64,000 nucleotides of DNA from Pseudomonas hydrolytica. GTDB taxonomy: Bacteria; Pseudomonadota; Gammaproteobacteria; Pseudomonadales; Pseudomonadaceae. The notes below the pieces were generated by a model. The model made no database searches. It had not been told where the DNA came from and saw only the letters and a program-made list of their open reading frames with translations. The DNA is taken from positions 2,170,001-2,234,000 of the forward strand of contig NZ_CP099397.1 in NCBI RefSeq assembly GCF_021495345.1, read 5' to 3'. The first letter of the stretch is position 1, and each line of letters begins with the position of its first letter. Below, piece after piece: positions 1 through 8,397 of this stretch. A program made the position numbers and the translations under genes.

Positions 1-114
1 GCGTACGAACGGGCCTTCCGAGGGCGCGCCGCGCGCACCAGGAACCCAAAGAAGCATGGCAACCGGGGCCCGGCTGGTTGACTGGTGCGCATGACTCAGG
101 CGGCCCGCTAACCC

Positions 115-1128
115 CTATGCGCCGCGCTGATAGCGTCCCGGCGTGGTGCCTTTCCAGCGCTTGAAGGCATGGATGAAGTTCGACAGCTCGCCATAACCCA
201 GGCGCTCGGCGATCTCCTCCAGGCTCAGGCCGCCGGCGGCCAGCAGCTCATCGGCCAGGGCCTCGCGCACTTCGTCCTGCAGCGCGCGAAAGCTGCTGCC
301 TTCCTCAATCAGACGCCGGCGCAGGGTACGGCTGCTCAGGTGCAGGCGGCTGGCGACCTGCTCCATATCGGCCATCTGTCCCGGCGTTTGCAGGAGGAGC
401 TGGCGCACCCGTCCGGCCATGCCCTGGTGCCATTGATGGCGAGCCAGCAGCGTCTGACATTGCCGCTCGCAGGCGCTGACCAGCTGCGAATTGGCCCTTG
501 GCAGCGGGTCGTCCAGCAGATCGGCGGAAAAGCCGAGGCGATTGTGCTGCGCGCCAAAGCACGGCACCTGGCCGAAGGCTTCGACAAAGGGGGTCATATC
601 GCTTGGCGTGGCCTGGCGCAGCTCCACCGAGCGGATCGGCAGCGGACTGCCCAGCAGTTCACGCACCACCACCAGCGCACCGAGCATGTCGCGCTGCACG
701 ATGAAGTCGTGCAGCGCCGGCGGTAAGGCGCTGTCGTCGAAGTGCAGGCTGGCCACGCCATCCTCCAGGTTCAGGCTGATGCGGGTGAAGGCGTAGGTCA
801 GGCCGTGATAGCGCAGCCCCAGTTCGGCAGCCTGGCGCACCGTGGCGCTGCTGAGAATGGCATAGCCCCAGGCGCCATAGGTGGTCAGGTGGTAGCGTCG
901 GCCAGCCTGCAGGCCCAGATCAACCAGCTCCGGCAACGCTTCGAGCAGGTTGGCGATCAGCCGCAGCTCGCGTTCGGCATCCACTTCGCCGTGCAGGCTG
1001 GCCAGTTGCATCGGGTCCAGACCGGTGTCCTTCAGGCAGGCGTCCAGATTCAGGCCGAGATCGAGGCCCAACTGGGTGAGCAACTGGATGCTGACGATGC
1101 TGCGGCGTGGGGGCCAGGGCGGCGACAT
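115..1128 (-). CDS. AraC-family transcriptional regulator (OruR/VirS-like)
   Basis: A 337-residue DNA-binding regulator. The N-terminal two thirds (about 20-200) match the ligand-binding Arabinose_bd fold of the OruR/ArgR/VirS branch of AraC proteins. The C-terminal ~100 residues carry the double helix-turn-helix, ending in the family signature LGYGELSNFIHAFKRWKGTTPGRYQ. The open frame extends to 1230, but that would run across the start region of the divergent monooxygenase. The ATG at 1126-1128 (MSPPWPPRRS) is preferred although its Shine-Dalgarno is poor. It is divergent from the monooxygenase-esterase-SDR genes with about 100 bp between, so it probably controls them; that is inference. 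The ligand is unknown. Confidence 0.88.
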   Translation of the reverse strand: MSPPWPPRRSIVSIQLLTQLGLDLGLNLDACLKDTGLDPMQLASLHGEVDAERELRLIANLLEALPELVDLGLQAGRRYHLTTYGAWGYAILSSATVRQAAELGLRYHGLTYAFTRISLNLEDGVASLHFDDSALPPALHDFIVQRDMLGALVVVRELLGSPLPIRSVELRQATPSDMTPFVEAFGQVPCFGAQHNRLGFSADLLDDPLPRANSQLVSACERQCQTLLARHQWHQGMAGRVRQLLLQTPGQMADMEQVASRLHLSSRTLRRRLIEEGSSFRALQDEVREALADELLAAGGLSLEEIAERLGYGELSNFIHAFKRWKGTTPGRYQRGA

Positions 1129-1229
1129 GGCTTGACCGAAAATCACAATATTCTGACCGACTATGCCATAACCGAAGCCCGCTTGCGCAAGTAGCATCCT
1201 GTCATCGCCAATCGGTCGGGGAGACCACA
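1129..1229. promoter_or_regulatory. Divergent intergenic region, putative AraC-regulator binding region
   Basis: This 101-bp gap separates the AraC-type gene from the monooxygenase operon. It holds a perfect 10-bp palindrome CTTGCGCAAG at 1182-1191 and AT-richer DNA (1141-1170) unlike its surroundings. A Shine-Dalgarno (CGGGGAGA, around 1217-1224) lies before the monooxygenase ATG. The palindrome as an operator is inference; AraC proteins usually bind direct repeats. Confidence 0.4.
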
Positions 1230-2705
1230 ATGCACAACAACCCCCGCACAGGCGCGCCTTGGCGCGTGCTGATCATCGGCAGCGGTTTCGCTGGCCTGGG
1301 GCTGGCCATGCAGCTGCGCAGGGCCGGTGAGGATGACTTTCTGATACTGGAGAAGGCCGCCGATGTCGGTGGTACCTGGCGCGACAACCATTACCCCGGG
1401 GCGGCCTGCGATGTGCCATCGCACCTGTACTCGTTCTCCTTCGAGCCCAAGCACGACTGGTCGCGCAAGTTCGCGCCGCAGGCGGAAATTCATGCCTATA
1501 TCCGCCAATGCGTGGACAACCACCGGTTGCGTCCGCACATCCGCCTGAATGCCGAGGTACAGGGCGCCGAATTCGACGCCGAACGCGGGCTGTGGCGGGT
1601 CGAACTGGTCGGCGGCGAGCATCTGGAAGCGCAGGCGCTGGTCAGTGCCTGCGGTCAGCTCAATCGCCCCGCCTACCCGGCACTGCCCGGCCTGGAGAAC
1701 TTCCGTGGCGAGGCCTTTCACTCGGCGCGCTGGCGCCATGACCTGGACCTCAGCGGCAAGCGTGTGGCGGTGATCGGCACCGGCGCCTCGGCGATCCAGT
1801 TCGTTCCGCAGATCCAGCCGAAGGTGGCGCAACTGAGCCTGTTCCAGCGTTCGGCGGCCTATGTGCTGGCCAAGCCCGATCGCGCCTACCGCGCCTGGGA
1901 AATCGCGTTGATGCGCCGTGTGCCGCTACTGCAGCGCGCCGATCGCCTACTCAAGTACCTGCACCATGAGGTGCGGGCGCTGGCCTTCATCAGCATGCCC
2001 TGGGTGATGCGCCTGATGCGTGGCAGCTTCACCCGCCATCTGGCGCGGCAGATGCCCGATGCCGCCAAGCGTGCCCGGTTGCAGCCGGACTACCCCATGG
2101 GCTGCAAGCGCATACTGATCAGCAACGATTACCTTCCGGCCTTGGCCCAGGCCAATGTCGATATCGTCGACTCGGCCATCAGCGAGGTGCGCGAGCATTC
2201 CCTGGTCACCGCCGACGGACGCGAGCACCCCTGCGACGTGCTGATCTACGGCACGGGCTTCACCGCCAGCGACTTTCTTGCGCCCATGCGCATTCGCGGC
2301 CTCGGCGGCCTGGAGCTGAATCAGGCCTGGAAGGAGGGTGCCGAAGCCTACAAGGGCATCAGCGTCAGCGGTTTTCCCAATCTGTTCCTGCTCTACGGGC
2401 CGAATACCAACCTCGGGCACAGCTCCATCCTCTACATGCTGGAGAGCCAGTATCGCTACGTGCTTGGTTGCCTGCGTGCGCTGCGCGAGCAACAGCTACG
2501 CTACCTCGACCTGCGAATGGATGTGCAGCGCCGCTACAACCAGCGTCTGCAGCACGCCACCCGCCGAACGATATGGGCGCAGGGCTGCAACAGCTGGTAT
2601 CAGAACGCCTCCGGCAAGCACACCAACAACTGGCCGGGCTACACCTTCACCTATCGCCATCTGACCCGTACACCGGAGCTTGCCGACTATGACTGCGTCC
2701 GCTGA
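1230..2705 (+). CDS. FAD/NADPH-dependent flavin monooxygenase (Baeyer-Villiger / MymA-AlmA type)
   Basis: A 491-residue flavoprotein. The FAD-binding Rossmann motif GSGFAGLG is at residues 17-24. The Baeyer-Villiger-type fingerprint FRGEAFHSARW (FxGxxxHxxxW) is at about 158-168, and a second NADPH-binding GxGxxA motif (VIGTGASAIQ) lies near 183. Such enzymes insert one oxygen atom into ketones, or oxidise long-chain or hydrophobic substrates in the AlmA/MymA branch. ATG 1230 is chosen because it has a good ribosome site and precedes the first motif by the usual ~15 residues; the frame opens upstream at 1107. The downstream esterase overlaps its 3' end by 17 bp, which suggests ketone-to-ester oxidation followed by ester cleavage. 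The substrate cannot be read from sequence. Confidence 0.9.
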   Translation: MHNNPRTGAPWRVLIIGSGFAGLGLAMQLRRAGEDDFLILEKAADVGGTWRDNHYPGAACDVPSHLYSFSFEPKHDWSRKFAPQAEIHAYIRQCVDNHRLRPHIRLNAEVQGAEFDAERGLWRVELVGGEHLEAQALVSACGQLNRPAYPALPGLENFRGEAFHSARWRHDLDLSGKRVAVIGTGASAIQFVPQIQPKVAQLSLFQRSAAYVLAKPDRAYRAWEIALMRRVPLLQRADRLLKYLHHEVRALAFISMPWVMRLMRGSFTRHLARQMPDAAKRARLQPDYPMGCKRILISNDYLPALAQANVDIVDSAISEVREHSLVTADGREHPCDVLIYGTGFTASDFLAPMRIRGLGGLELNQAWKEGAEAYKGISVSGFPNLFLLYGPNTNLGHSSILYMLESQYRYVLGCLRALREQQLRYLDLRMDVQRRYNQRLQHATRRTIWAQGCNSWYQNASGKHTNNWPGYTFTYRHLTRTPELADYDCVR

Positions 2706-3618
2706 TTTCACCGCCCCAGCCGCCGAGCAGATGTTGTTGCGCGGCGTGTTGCGCGGCGCGCTGCGCCTGCTGTTCCGCGGTCTGGTACGTCCGCCGATGC
2801 CGATTGCCGGGCAGCGCCTGGTGCTGCGCCTGCTCACCGCCAGCACCCTGACCCCGCGCGGCGTGACGCGCAGTGCCGCGGCTCTGGCGGGCCGACCGTG
2901 CGAGTGGCATCGGCCGCCGGCTGGCAGCGGCAACGTGCTGCTCTACCTGCATGGCGGGGCCTTCATGATCGGCGGGCCGGAGACCCATCGTGGCATCTGT
3001 GCCAGCCTGGCCAAGCGTGCCGGCATCGATGTCTGTGCGCTGGATTATCGACTGGCGCCGGAGCACCCCTATCCGGCCGCACGCGATGACGTGGTGGCGG
3101 CCTATCGGGCGCTGCTGGACGCGGGCTACCGGGCCGAGCAGATCGCCATTGGCGGCGACTCGGCCGGCGGCAATCTGAGCCTGGTCGGCAGCCTGCGCAT
3201 TCGTGAACTGGGCCTGCCGACACCAGCGGCACTGGTGTGCTTTTCCCCGGCCACCGATTTTACCGGCGAGCAGATGCACCAGCCGCCGGCTGGCGATCCG
3301 CTGATCCACCCCTGCTGGATCGAGCAGGCCGCCGAGCTGTATTGCCCGGCCGACCTGCCGCGTGATGACCCGGGTCTCTCTCCCGTATTCGCCGACCTCA
3401 GCCAGCTACCGCCAACGCTGATCCAGGTCGGTGAGGACGAGCTGCTGCTGAACGACAGCCTGCGTCTGGCCGAGCGCGCCCAGGCCGCCGGCGCCAGCGT
3501 GCGCCTGGAGCGCTATCCCGGGCTGTGGCACGTGTTCCAGGCCCATGTCGGCATGCTGCGCGCGGCAGACTATGCCATCGCGCGGGTAGCGGCCTTTCTC
3601 CGTGAACGGGGGTTGTGA
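2689..3618 (+). CDS. Alpha/beta hydrolase of the hormone-sensitive lipase family (LipR-like esterase)
   Basis: A 309-residue alpha/beta hydrolase. The HSL oxyanion motif HGGAF starts at H88. The nucleophile elbow GGDSAGG places the catalytic serine at about S158; the acid is probably D250 (GEDELL) and the base H281 (LWHVF). ATG 2689 is preferred over the in-frame TTG at 2680 because GGAG sits ten bases upstream. It overlaps the monooxygenase by 17 bp, and its stop overlaps the next start (TGATG), so the three genes are probably translationally coupled. It likely hydrolyses a carboxylic ester, perhaps the monooxygenase product; that link is inference. Confidence 0.92.
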   Translation: MTASADFTAPAAEQMLLRGVLRGALRLLFRGLVRPPMPIAGQRLVLRLLTASTLTPRGVTRSAAALAGRPCEWHRPPAGSGNVLLYLHGGAFMIGGPETHRGICASLAKRAGIDVCALDYRLAPEHPYPAARDDVVAAYRALLDAGYRAEQIAIGGDSAGGNLSLVGSLRIRELGLPTPAALVCFSPATDFTGEQMHQPPAGDPLIHPCWIEQAAELYCPADLPRDDPGLSPVFADLSQLPPTLIQVGEDELLLNDSLRLAERAQAAGASVRLERYPGLWHVFQAHVGMLRAADYAIARVAAFLRERGL

Positions 3619-4379
3619 TGGACAACATCCTCATCAGCGGCGCGGCCTCGGGGATCGGCGCGGCCACCGCGCGCCTGTTTCATGCCCGCGGTTGGCGCGT
3701 CGGCCTGCTCGACATCGATGCTTCGGCCCTGCGCGCGCTGGCCGACGAGCTCGGCGGCGTCTGGCATGCGCGGCTGGACGTGACCGACGCGCAGGCGGTG
3801 CAGGCGGCCCTGGCCGAGTTCTGCGGCCTGCACGACGGCCAGCTGCGCCTGCTGTTCAACGGAGCCGGCATCCTGCGTACCGGTGACTTCGAGTCGATCG
3901 AGCTGGAGCAGCACGCGCGGCTGGTGCAGATCAACGTGCTGGGCGTGCTCAATCTCTGCCACGCCGCCTTTCCCTATCTGCGGGTAACCGCTGGCGCGCA
4001 GGTGATCAACATGGGGTCGGCGTCGGCCGTCTACGGTGTGCCGCAGCTGGCCAGCTACTCGGCCAGCAAATTTGCCGTGCGCGGCCTGACCGAGGCGTTG
4101 GAGCTGGAGTGGCGCCGTCAAGGCATTCGTGTCGGCGACCTGATGCCGCCGTTCGTCAACACGCCGATGGTCGCCAGCCAGGCCGAGCCACCGCCGGTGA
4201 TGCGCCGCCTCGGCGTGCATCTGCAGGCCGAACAGATCGCCGCAGCCGCCTGGCAGCAGGCGCAGGGCGCTGCGCTACATCGCCCGGTAGGTCTGCAGTT
4301 CGGCCTGCTGTATGCCTTGGGACAGGTCACGCCCGGCTGGATCAACAGGCTGCTGATGAACTGGCTGAGCCGGCCGTAG
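3618..4379 (+). CDS. Short-chain dehydrogenase/reductase
   Basis: A 253-residue classical SDR. The nucleotide-binding glycine motif is at residues 7-14 (SGAASGIG), with the NGAG segment near 85, a serine in NMGSASA and the active-site YSASK at Y147-K151. It oxidises or reduces an alcohol/carbonyl with NAD(P). ATG 3618 overlaps the esterase stop and is chosen over GTG 3615. As the third gene of the cluster it could supply the ketone for the monooxygenase or process the released alcohol. This role is inferred from position only. Confidence 0.9.
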   Translation: MDNILISGAASGIGAATARLFHARGWRVGLLDIDASALRALADELGGVWHARLDVTDAQAVQAALAEFCGLHDGQLRLLFNGAGILRTGDFESIELEQHARLVQINVLGVLNLCHAAFPYLRVTAGAQVINMGSASAVYGVPQLASYSASKFAVRGLTEALELEWRRQGIRVGDLMPPFVNTPMVASQAEPPPVMRRLGVHLQAEQIAAAAWQQAQGAALHRPVGLQFGLLYALGQVTPGWINRLLMNWLSRP

Positions 4380-4644
4380 CGGCCTTGCTGGCAATGGCCG
4401 CTGGTCGTCGCCTTTGTCACAAAGGCTTTCCAGGCCGGGCGAATTCTCCCGCCAGCGGCTAACCTGCAAGGGACGGTTTTCAGTTCGGCGTTCTGCCGGA
4501 TAGTCGTCGATGCGCTTGAAGTAGACACATCAAGCATCTGCTTGATTCTCGGGGCGGCGCCTTCGGGGGCCGCGACGCCGCCAGTTTCTGGCGGCCGCAA
4601 TGGGAAAGCGGTCAATCCATCCATCGCCTGAGAGGAGGTCGTTT
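4380..4644 (+). promoter_or_regulatory. Structured leader upstream of the RraB-like gene
   Basis: No coding frame was recognised in these 265 bp. There are two perfect hairpins: 8-bp arms at 4529-4536/4539-4546 (ATCAAGCA/TGCTTGAT) and 8-bp arms at 4577-4584/4588-4595 (GCCGCCAG/CTGGCGGC). A G/C-rich, partly self-complementary stretch lies between them. Neither hairpin has a T-run, so they are not typical terminators. They may form a folded 5' leader for the gene at 4645, whose AGAGGAGG ribosome site lies at 4631-4638. Confidence 0.4.
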
Positions 4645-4989
4645 ATGAGCACAGCCTTCCACGAAGATTCCAGCACCTCGGTGCTGCGCCGGATGAAAGA
4701 AGGGGGCTTCGACTTCGCCCAGTTCCACCCGATCGAGTTCTACGCCATCTTCCCCGATGAGGAGCGGGCCCGAATGGCGGCCAGAAATTTTCGCGGCGAG
4801 TCGCTCAACGCTCAGGTATCCGCCCGCGAGGACGGGGCCTGGCACCTGCAAATCAGCAAAGTGATGTACGCCACCCATGCCGGTATCGGCGCCTTCGAAC
4901 ATGACCTCGAGTCCATCGTCGTCCCGCTGGGCGGCATTCTGGATGGCTGGGGGGTCACCCAGGAGGTAAAGGCGTCGGTCGCTCGGTAG
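4645..4989 (+). CDS. RraB-family protein (putative ribonuclease E inhibitor)
   Basis: A 114-residue acidic protein resembling the RraB family (regulator of ribonuclease activity B). It has the FPDEERARMAARNFRGE segment near residues 35-50 and a C-terminal GGILDGWGV segment like the DYDGWG end of RraB. E. coli RraB binds RNase E and slows mRNA decay; the same role is assumed here, not shown. The start at 4645 has a very strong ribosome site (AGAGGAGG, six bases upstream). The gene stands alone behind a long hairpin-rich leader. Confidence 0.72.
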   Translation: MSTAFHEDSSTSVLRRMKEGGFDFAQFHPIEFYAIFPDEERARMAARNFRGESLNAQVSAREDGAWHLQISKVMYATHAGIGAFEHDLESIVVPLGGILDGWGVTQEVKASVAR

Positions 4990-5090
4990 AGCCTTTCTGC
5001 ATCGCCCATCGACCGGCCTGCTGGCCGGCCGATGGCGCCAAGCGTCGGCGCATCTCGACTTGCCCGACTGCCTCGCGCAGACTGCGCGGC

Positions 5091-5798
5091 ATGAGCGATG
5101 TCCTGATTCTGACCCATATCGATTACTGTCCGCCCGCGCACCTGGCGCAGGTGCTGCAGGCACATGGCTGCCGCTTCGATGTGCTGCGGGCCGATCTCGG
5201 CGAGCTGAGTGGCTACGACCTGGAGCGTCCCCGGGCGGTCGCGCTGATGGGCGGGCCAATGAGCGTGAACGACCCCTTGCCCTGGATCGCCGAGGAAGTG
5301 GCGGCGCTGCAGCGTTTCATCGCCCGCGACCTTCCCATCATCGGCCATTGCCTGGGTGGTCAGTTGCTCGCCAGGGCTCTGGGGGCCGATGTGCGCCGCA
5401 TGCCTTATACCGAGGCCGGCTGGCAGCCCATGCAGCGTTGCAGTGGCGCGGCCGCCAGTCCATGGCTGGCGCATTTGCCGGAAGCGTTCAGCATCTTCCA
5501 GTGGCACGGCGACACCTTCGCGCTGCCCGAAGGCGCCCAGCCCCTGCTGAGCAGCCGCTGGTGCGACAACCAGGCCTTCGCCTGGGGCGACAAGGTGCTG
5601 GCGCTGCAGGGCCATCCGGAGATGACCGAAGAGCTGATCGCGCTCTGGCTAGACGACTGGGCGCATCTGCTCGATGCCAGCCAACCCAGCCAGCAGAGCC
5701 TCGCCGAAATGCGCGAGAGGTTGGGCGAGAAGGTCAGGTTACTGAATCAGGTGGCCGAGGGTTTCTACGCGCACTGGCTGAAACTGGCGGGCCTTTGA
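5091..5798 (+). CDS. Class I glutamine amidotransferase (GMP-synthase-like domain protein)
   Basis: A 235-residue stand-alone class I glutamine amidotransferase. The nucleophile elbow GHCLGGQLLA places the catalytic cysteine at C87, and GHPEM gives H175 and E177, completing the triad. The MGGPMSVND loop near residue 52 is typical of the family. Such proteins hydrolyse glutamine to deliver ammonia, or act as gamma-glutamyl hydrolases. No synthetase partner is adjacent, so the acceptor is unknown. ATG 5091 follows a long stop-free but unconvincing upstream frame, and no strong ribosome site is seen. It converges with the DinB gene across a 41-bp gap that holds a 7-bp hairpin (5814-5830). Confidence 0.88.
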   Translation: MSDVLILTHIDYCPPAHLAQVLQAHGCRFDVLRADLGELSGYDLERPRAVALMGGPMSVNDPLPWIAEEVAALQRFIARDLPIIGHCLGGQLLARALGADVRRMPYTEAGWQPMQRCSGAAASPWLAHLPEAFSIFQWHGDTFALPEGAQPLLSSRWCDNQAFAWGDKVLALQGHPEMTEELIALWLDDWAHLLDASQPSQQSLAEMRERLGEKVRLLNQVAEGFYAHWLKLAGL

Positions 5799-5839
5799 AC
5801 CTGGAGAAGGGCGAGGCGCCATCGGCGCCTGGTCGCTGA

Positions 5840-6376
5840 TCAAAGCTCGTCAGGGATCAGCGCCAGCAGATCGGTCACACCCACATCCACACCCGCCTGG
5901 GTTAGTAGCGTCGTAGCCTGACCGCGGTGATGCGTCTGGTGGTTGAACAGGTGCATCAGCAGGGCGAAGAAGTGCTTTTGCGCGGCCACACCCTTCATGT
6001 TGCGGTAGATCAGTGGCTGATCCAGCTGCTCTTCGCCCATCTCGGCGGCCAGGGCCTCGATGCAACTGTCCAGCAGTTTGCGTAGCGCAGCCAGTTCGCG
6101 GATATCTGCCGCCATCGGCTGATCCAGGCGCGTCGGCACTTCCAGCCCTGCGAGCGCTTGCAATGCCTGAAAGTTTGCCGGATGCGCGGTGTAGCGCCCC
6201 AGCCAGATACGGTCAGCCACCAGCAGATGGTTGAGCGTGCCGAGGATCGAACCGAAGAACGCGCCACGCTCGGCGCTCAACGCCTCGTCGGACAAGCTGG
6301 ACGCGGCTGTGTAGAGCCGTTCGTTCATCCAGCTGTTGTAGCGCGCCATCAGGCGGATATGGTCGATTCTCTGCAT
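5840..6376 (-). CDS. DinB-family protein (putative metal-dependent hydrolase/transferase)
   Basis: A 178-residue DinB/DUF664 four-helix protein. Candidate metal ligands are the histidine in LNHLLVADRIW (near residue 49) and the cluster HLFNHQTHHRGQ near 137-148. DinB proteins are mostly of unknown substrate; relatives are thiol transferases using mycothiol or bacillithiol. It is the last gene of an apparent operon SDR-GNAT-DinB; its ATG lies 25 bp after the GNAT stop and has a GAAAGGTG ribosome site. Confidence 0.88.
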   Translation of the reverse strand: MQRIDHIRLMARYNSWMNERLYTAASSLSDEALSAERGAFFGSILGTLNHLLVADRIWLGRYTAHPANFQALQALAGLEVPTRLDQPMAADIRELAALRKLLDSCIEALAAEMGEEQLDQPLIYRNMKGVAAQKHFFALLMHLFNHQTHHRGQATTLLTQAGVDVGVTDLLALIPDEL

Positions 6377-6401
6377 GGTTACACCTTTCGTTCACGACTC
6401 A

Positions 6402-6962
6402 TCAGTGATCATGTCTGCTGCGCCACTCTTCGCTCAGCAGCCCGAAGAGTGCCGAGTCCGACACCTGTCCGTCGATGATCCAACGCTGACGTAGCAATCC
6501 TTCCTGGCTGAAGCCCAGGCGCTCCAGAGCACGACCGGAGGCGCTGTTGGTTGGGTCGATTTCAGCCTCGACACGATTCAGCCCCAGAGCTTCGAAACCA
6601 TGGCGCAGTAGCTCGCCAGCCGCTTCCTGAACGTAACCCTTGCCCCAGGCAGACGACGCAATGCCAAAACCGATCTCCGCACGACGCGACTCCGGCTCAT
6701 AGTTGAACAGCAGGCATTTGCCGATCAGCTCGGCGCTTTCCCTGTCGACGATGGCCAGGGTCAGGCGTTGGCCATCGTGCATGGCCTGTTGCTCGGCGCG
6801 GATGAAATCCTGCGCTACGACTTCTGAGTTCCAGGGTGGCGTGTTCCAGTACTGCATGACCTGCGGATCGGAAAAAATCGCGAACAGCGCCGCCGCATCC
6901 GCTGCTTGTAGAGGGCGCAGTACAAGACGTGGCGTCGTCAGAGTGACGGAAAGATCGGGCAT
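6402..6962 (-). CDS. GNAT N-acetyltransferase (RimJ/RimL type)
   Basis: A 186-residue acetyltransferase of the Acetyltransf_3 type: TPRLVLRPLQAADA at the N-terminus, the acetyl-CoA-binding region ASSAWGKGYVQEAAGELL near residues 103-120, and the NxxSxxxLERLGFSQEG ending typical of RimJ/RimL proteins. The frame opens at 7043, but ATG 6962 (MPDLSVTLTT) has GAGGAA seven bases before it and gives the normal length. It probably acetylates an N-terminal or small-molecule amine; the substrate is not predictable. Confidence 0.88.
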   Translation of the reverse strand: MPDLSVTLTTPRLVLRPLQAADAAALFAIFSDPQVMQYWNTPPWNSEVVAQDFIRAEQQAMHDGQRLTLAIVDRESAELIGKCLLFNYEPESRRAEIGFGIASSAWGKGYVQEAAGELLRHGFEALGLNRVEAEIDPTNSASGRALERLGFSQEGLLRQRWIIDGQVSDSALFGLLSEEWRSRHDH

Positions 6963-6987
6963 CGTATTTCCTCGCGTGCTCAGGTGT

Positions 6988-7689
6988 TCAAAAGCGCTCG
7001 TCGGCGATGGCCGGTAGCACCAGCTCACGCACGTAACTGGCATCGGACAGGCTCAGCAGCGTTCGTACCAGGGCGACGACATCGTGCAACGGGATCAGCT
7101 GACCTTCGCCATTTCGCGCCGCCTGCTCAACCGGTGTTTGCAGGCCATCCTGGGTATTGAGGTAGCCCAGTTGCAGGCAGGTGACGGCCAGGCGCTGATC
7201 GCGAAAGCCTTCCCGCAGGCTGTCGGCGATGCCCTTGAGGGCAAACTTGCTGGCGCCAAACGTCACCTCCGGGCGCCCGCTCTGCGGTAAGCCCGAGGTC
7301 GAGCCGGTGAGAAGCACCTGCGGCTTGGCGGCGCCCAGCATGCGCGGCAGCAGGCGCTTGAGCAGCAGCAGGGTGGCTGCGACGTTGACGTTGATCATCT
7401 GGAGAATCTGCGCGTCGCTGTCTTCGAGAAAGCTGTAGCCGTCCTCGAAGGCGCGCGTTTCCCAGATGCCCAGATTGTAGAGAACCGCATCCAGGTGTTG
7501 CGGGGCCTGACGTTCGATGACCTCAACGGCTCGTAGCGGCTCGCTCATATCCGCCTCGATCCAGTGAACGTGCTGATCGAGATCGCTGGGGCGGCTACGC
7601 GACACGCCGATCAGTTCATTGCCCTCGGACAGACCATCGACCAGCGCGCGTCCCAGCCCCTTGCTGGCGCCTATGACCATGATGCGCAT
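6988..7689 (-). CDS. Atypical short-chain dehydrogenase lacking the catalytic tyrosine
   Basis: A 233-residue SDR-fold protein. The cofactor motif GASKGLG is at residues 6-12 and NLGIW is near 85, with TGSTSG before the active site. At the YxxxK position it reads FGASK: Phe144 replaces the catalytic tyrosine while Lys148 is kept (the codon is TTT). It may therefore be a weak enzyme, a binding protein or use another residue. ATG 7689 with GGGAGAG upstream gives the SDR motif at the usual place; the frame extends to 7794. It is the first gene of the SDR-GNAT-DinB operon. Confidence 0.85.
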   Translation of the reverse strand: MRIMVIGASKGLGRALVDGLSEGNELIGVSRSRPSDLDQHVHWIEADMSEPLRAVEVIERQAPQHLDAVLYNLGIWETRAFEDGYSFLEDSDAQILQMINVNVAATLLLLKRLLPRMLGAAKPQVLLTGSTSGLPQSGRPEVTFGASKFALKGIADSLREGFRDQRLAVTCLQLGYLNTQDGLQTPVEQAARNGEGQLIPLHDVVALVRTLLSLSDASYVRELVLPAIADERF

Positions 7690-7907
7690 TCGCTTCTCTC
7701 CCTGACCGCCTGCCGGCGGATCTCCGTGATTAGGTGACATTGCCTGGTTCGCACAGACAGGCTGGACGCTAGGGTCGCAGAGGGACCGCGTCAACCGCCC
7801 GGGTGGTAAGGCGATATGTCAGAGGGGAGGGCGAGCAGCGGATGACTACAGATGAAATCTGTTTGCATGCCTTGGCGCACTGGCAGTGCTTGGCCTGGCG
7901 CTCGTTT

Positions 7908-8234
7908 TCATGGCGAGCCAAGGATGTCGACGCCTTTATGGTCCTGTGCAACACCTTCGACCAGAAAGACCTCGCCGACGCTGTGCTCGGTGCGTAGCGG
8001 TCGAATGGCGCGGTAGGCGGCCGACTCGTACCAATCCCTGGCCAACTGCATGGAAGGAAACTCGATCATGATCAGGTCCGCGGACCAGGCACCCTCCAGC
8101 GGGACGTAGGGGCCGCCGTGGATGCGGTACACGCCGGAAAAAGGGGCAAGCGTCGCATCGATACGTTGCAGATATTCCCTTATCTCCGGGCCGAATTGCG
8201 TCTCTCGAACGATGGCAACGGCATATGCGGTCAT
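7908..8234 (-). CDS. DUF1330 domain protein
   Basis: A 108-residue protein of the dimeric alpha-beta barrel DUF1330 family. Recognised features are GGPYVPLEGAWSADLIMIEFPS in the middle and the ARDWYESAAYRAIRPLR segment (~68-84), which together are diagnostic of the family. Function is unknown; relatives resemble small haem- or metabolite-binding barrels. The 219 bp between its stop and the SDR start (7690-7907) hold no gene I can support. Confidence 0.85.
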   Translation of the reverse strand: MTAYAVAIVRETQFGPEIREYLQRIDATLAPFSGVYRIHGGPYVPLEGAWSADLIMIEFPSMQLARDWYESAAYRAIRPLRTEHSVGEVFLVEGVAQDHKGVDILGSP

Positions 8235-8397
8235 GCTCAGGTTCGTCCTGCATCAGTGGATGAGTCGAGGATCAGGCGGCGAGGAGCGCCAGATCATTCA
8301 CCCGTGACACAGTAGCGGGTGAGGAGGGGCGGTCAAGGGAGCCGGTGGCGAGGCGCGAAGCGGTTCGCTTGTGAAGAGCGCGAGGGGAGATGGGGCA

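Noticed and set aside
1..114. Left edge, searched for a partial gene or tRNA end
   Set aside because: No coding frame, tRNA fold or terminator could be supported in the 114 bases.
5814..5830. AGGCGCC-ATC-GGCGCCT hairpin between the amidotransferase and DinB genes
   Set aside because: No T-run on either strand; too weak to call a terminator, although it may slow polymerase.
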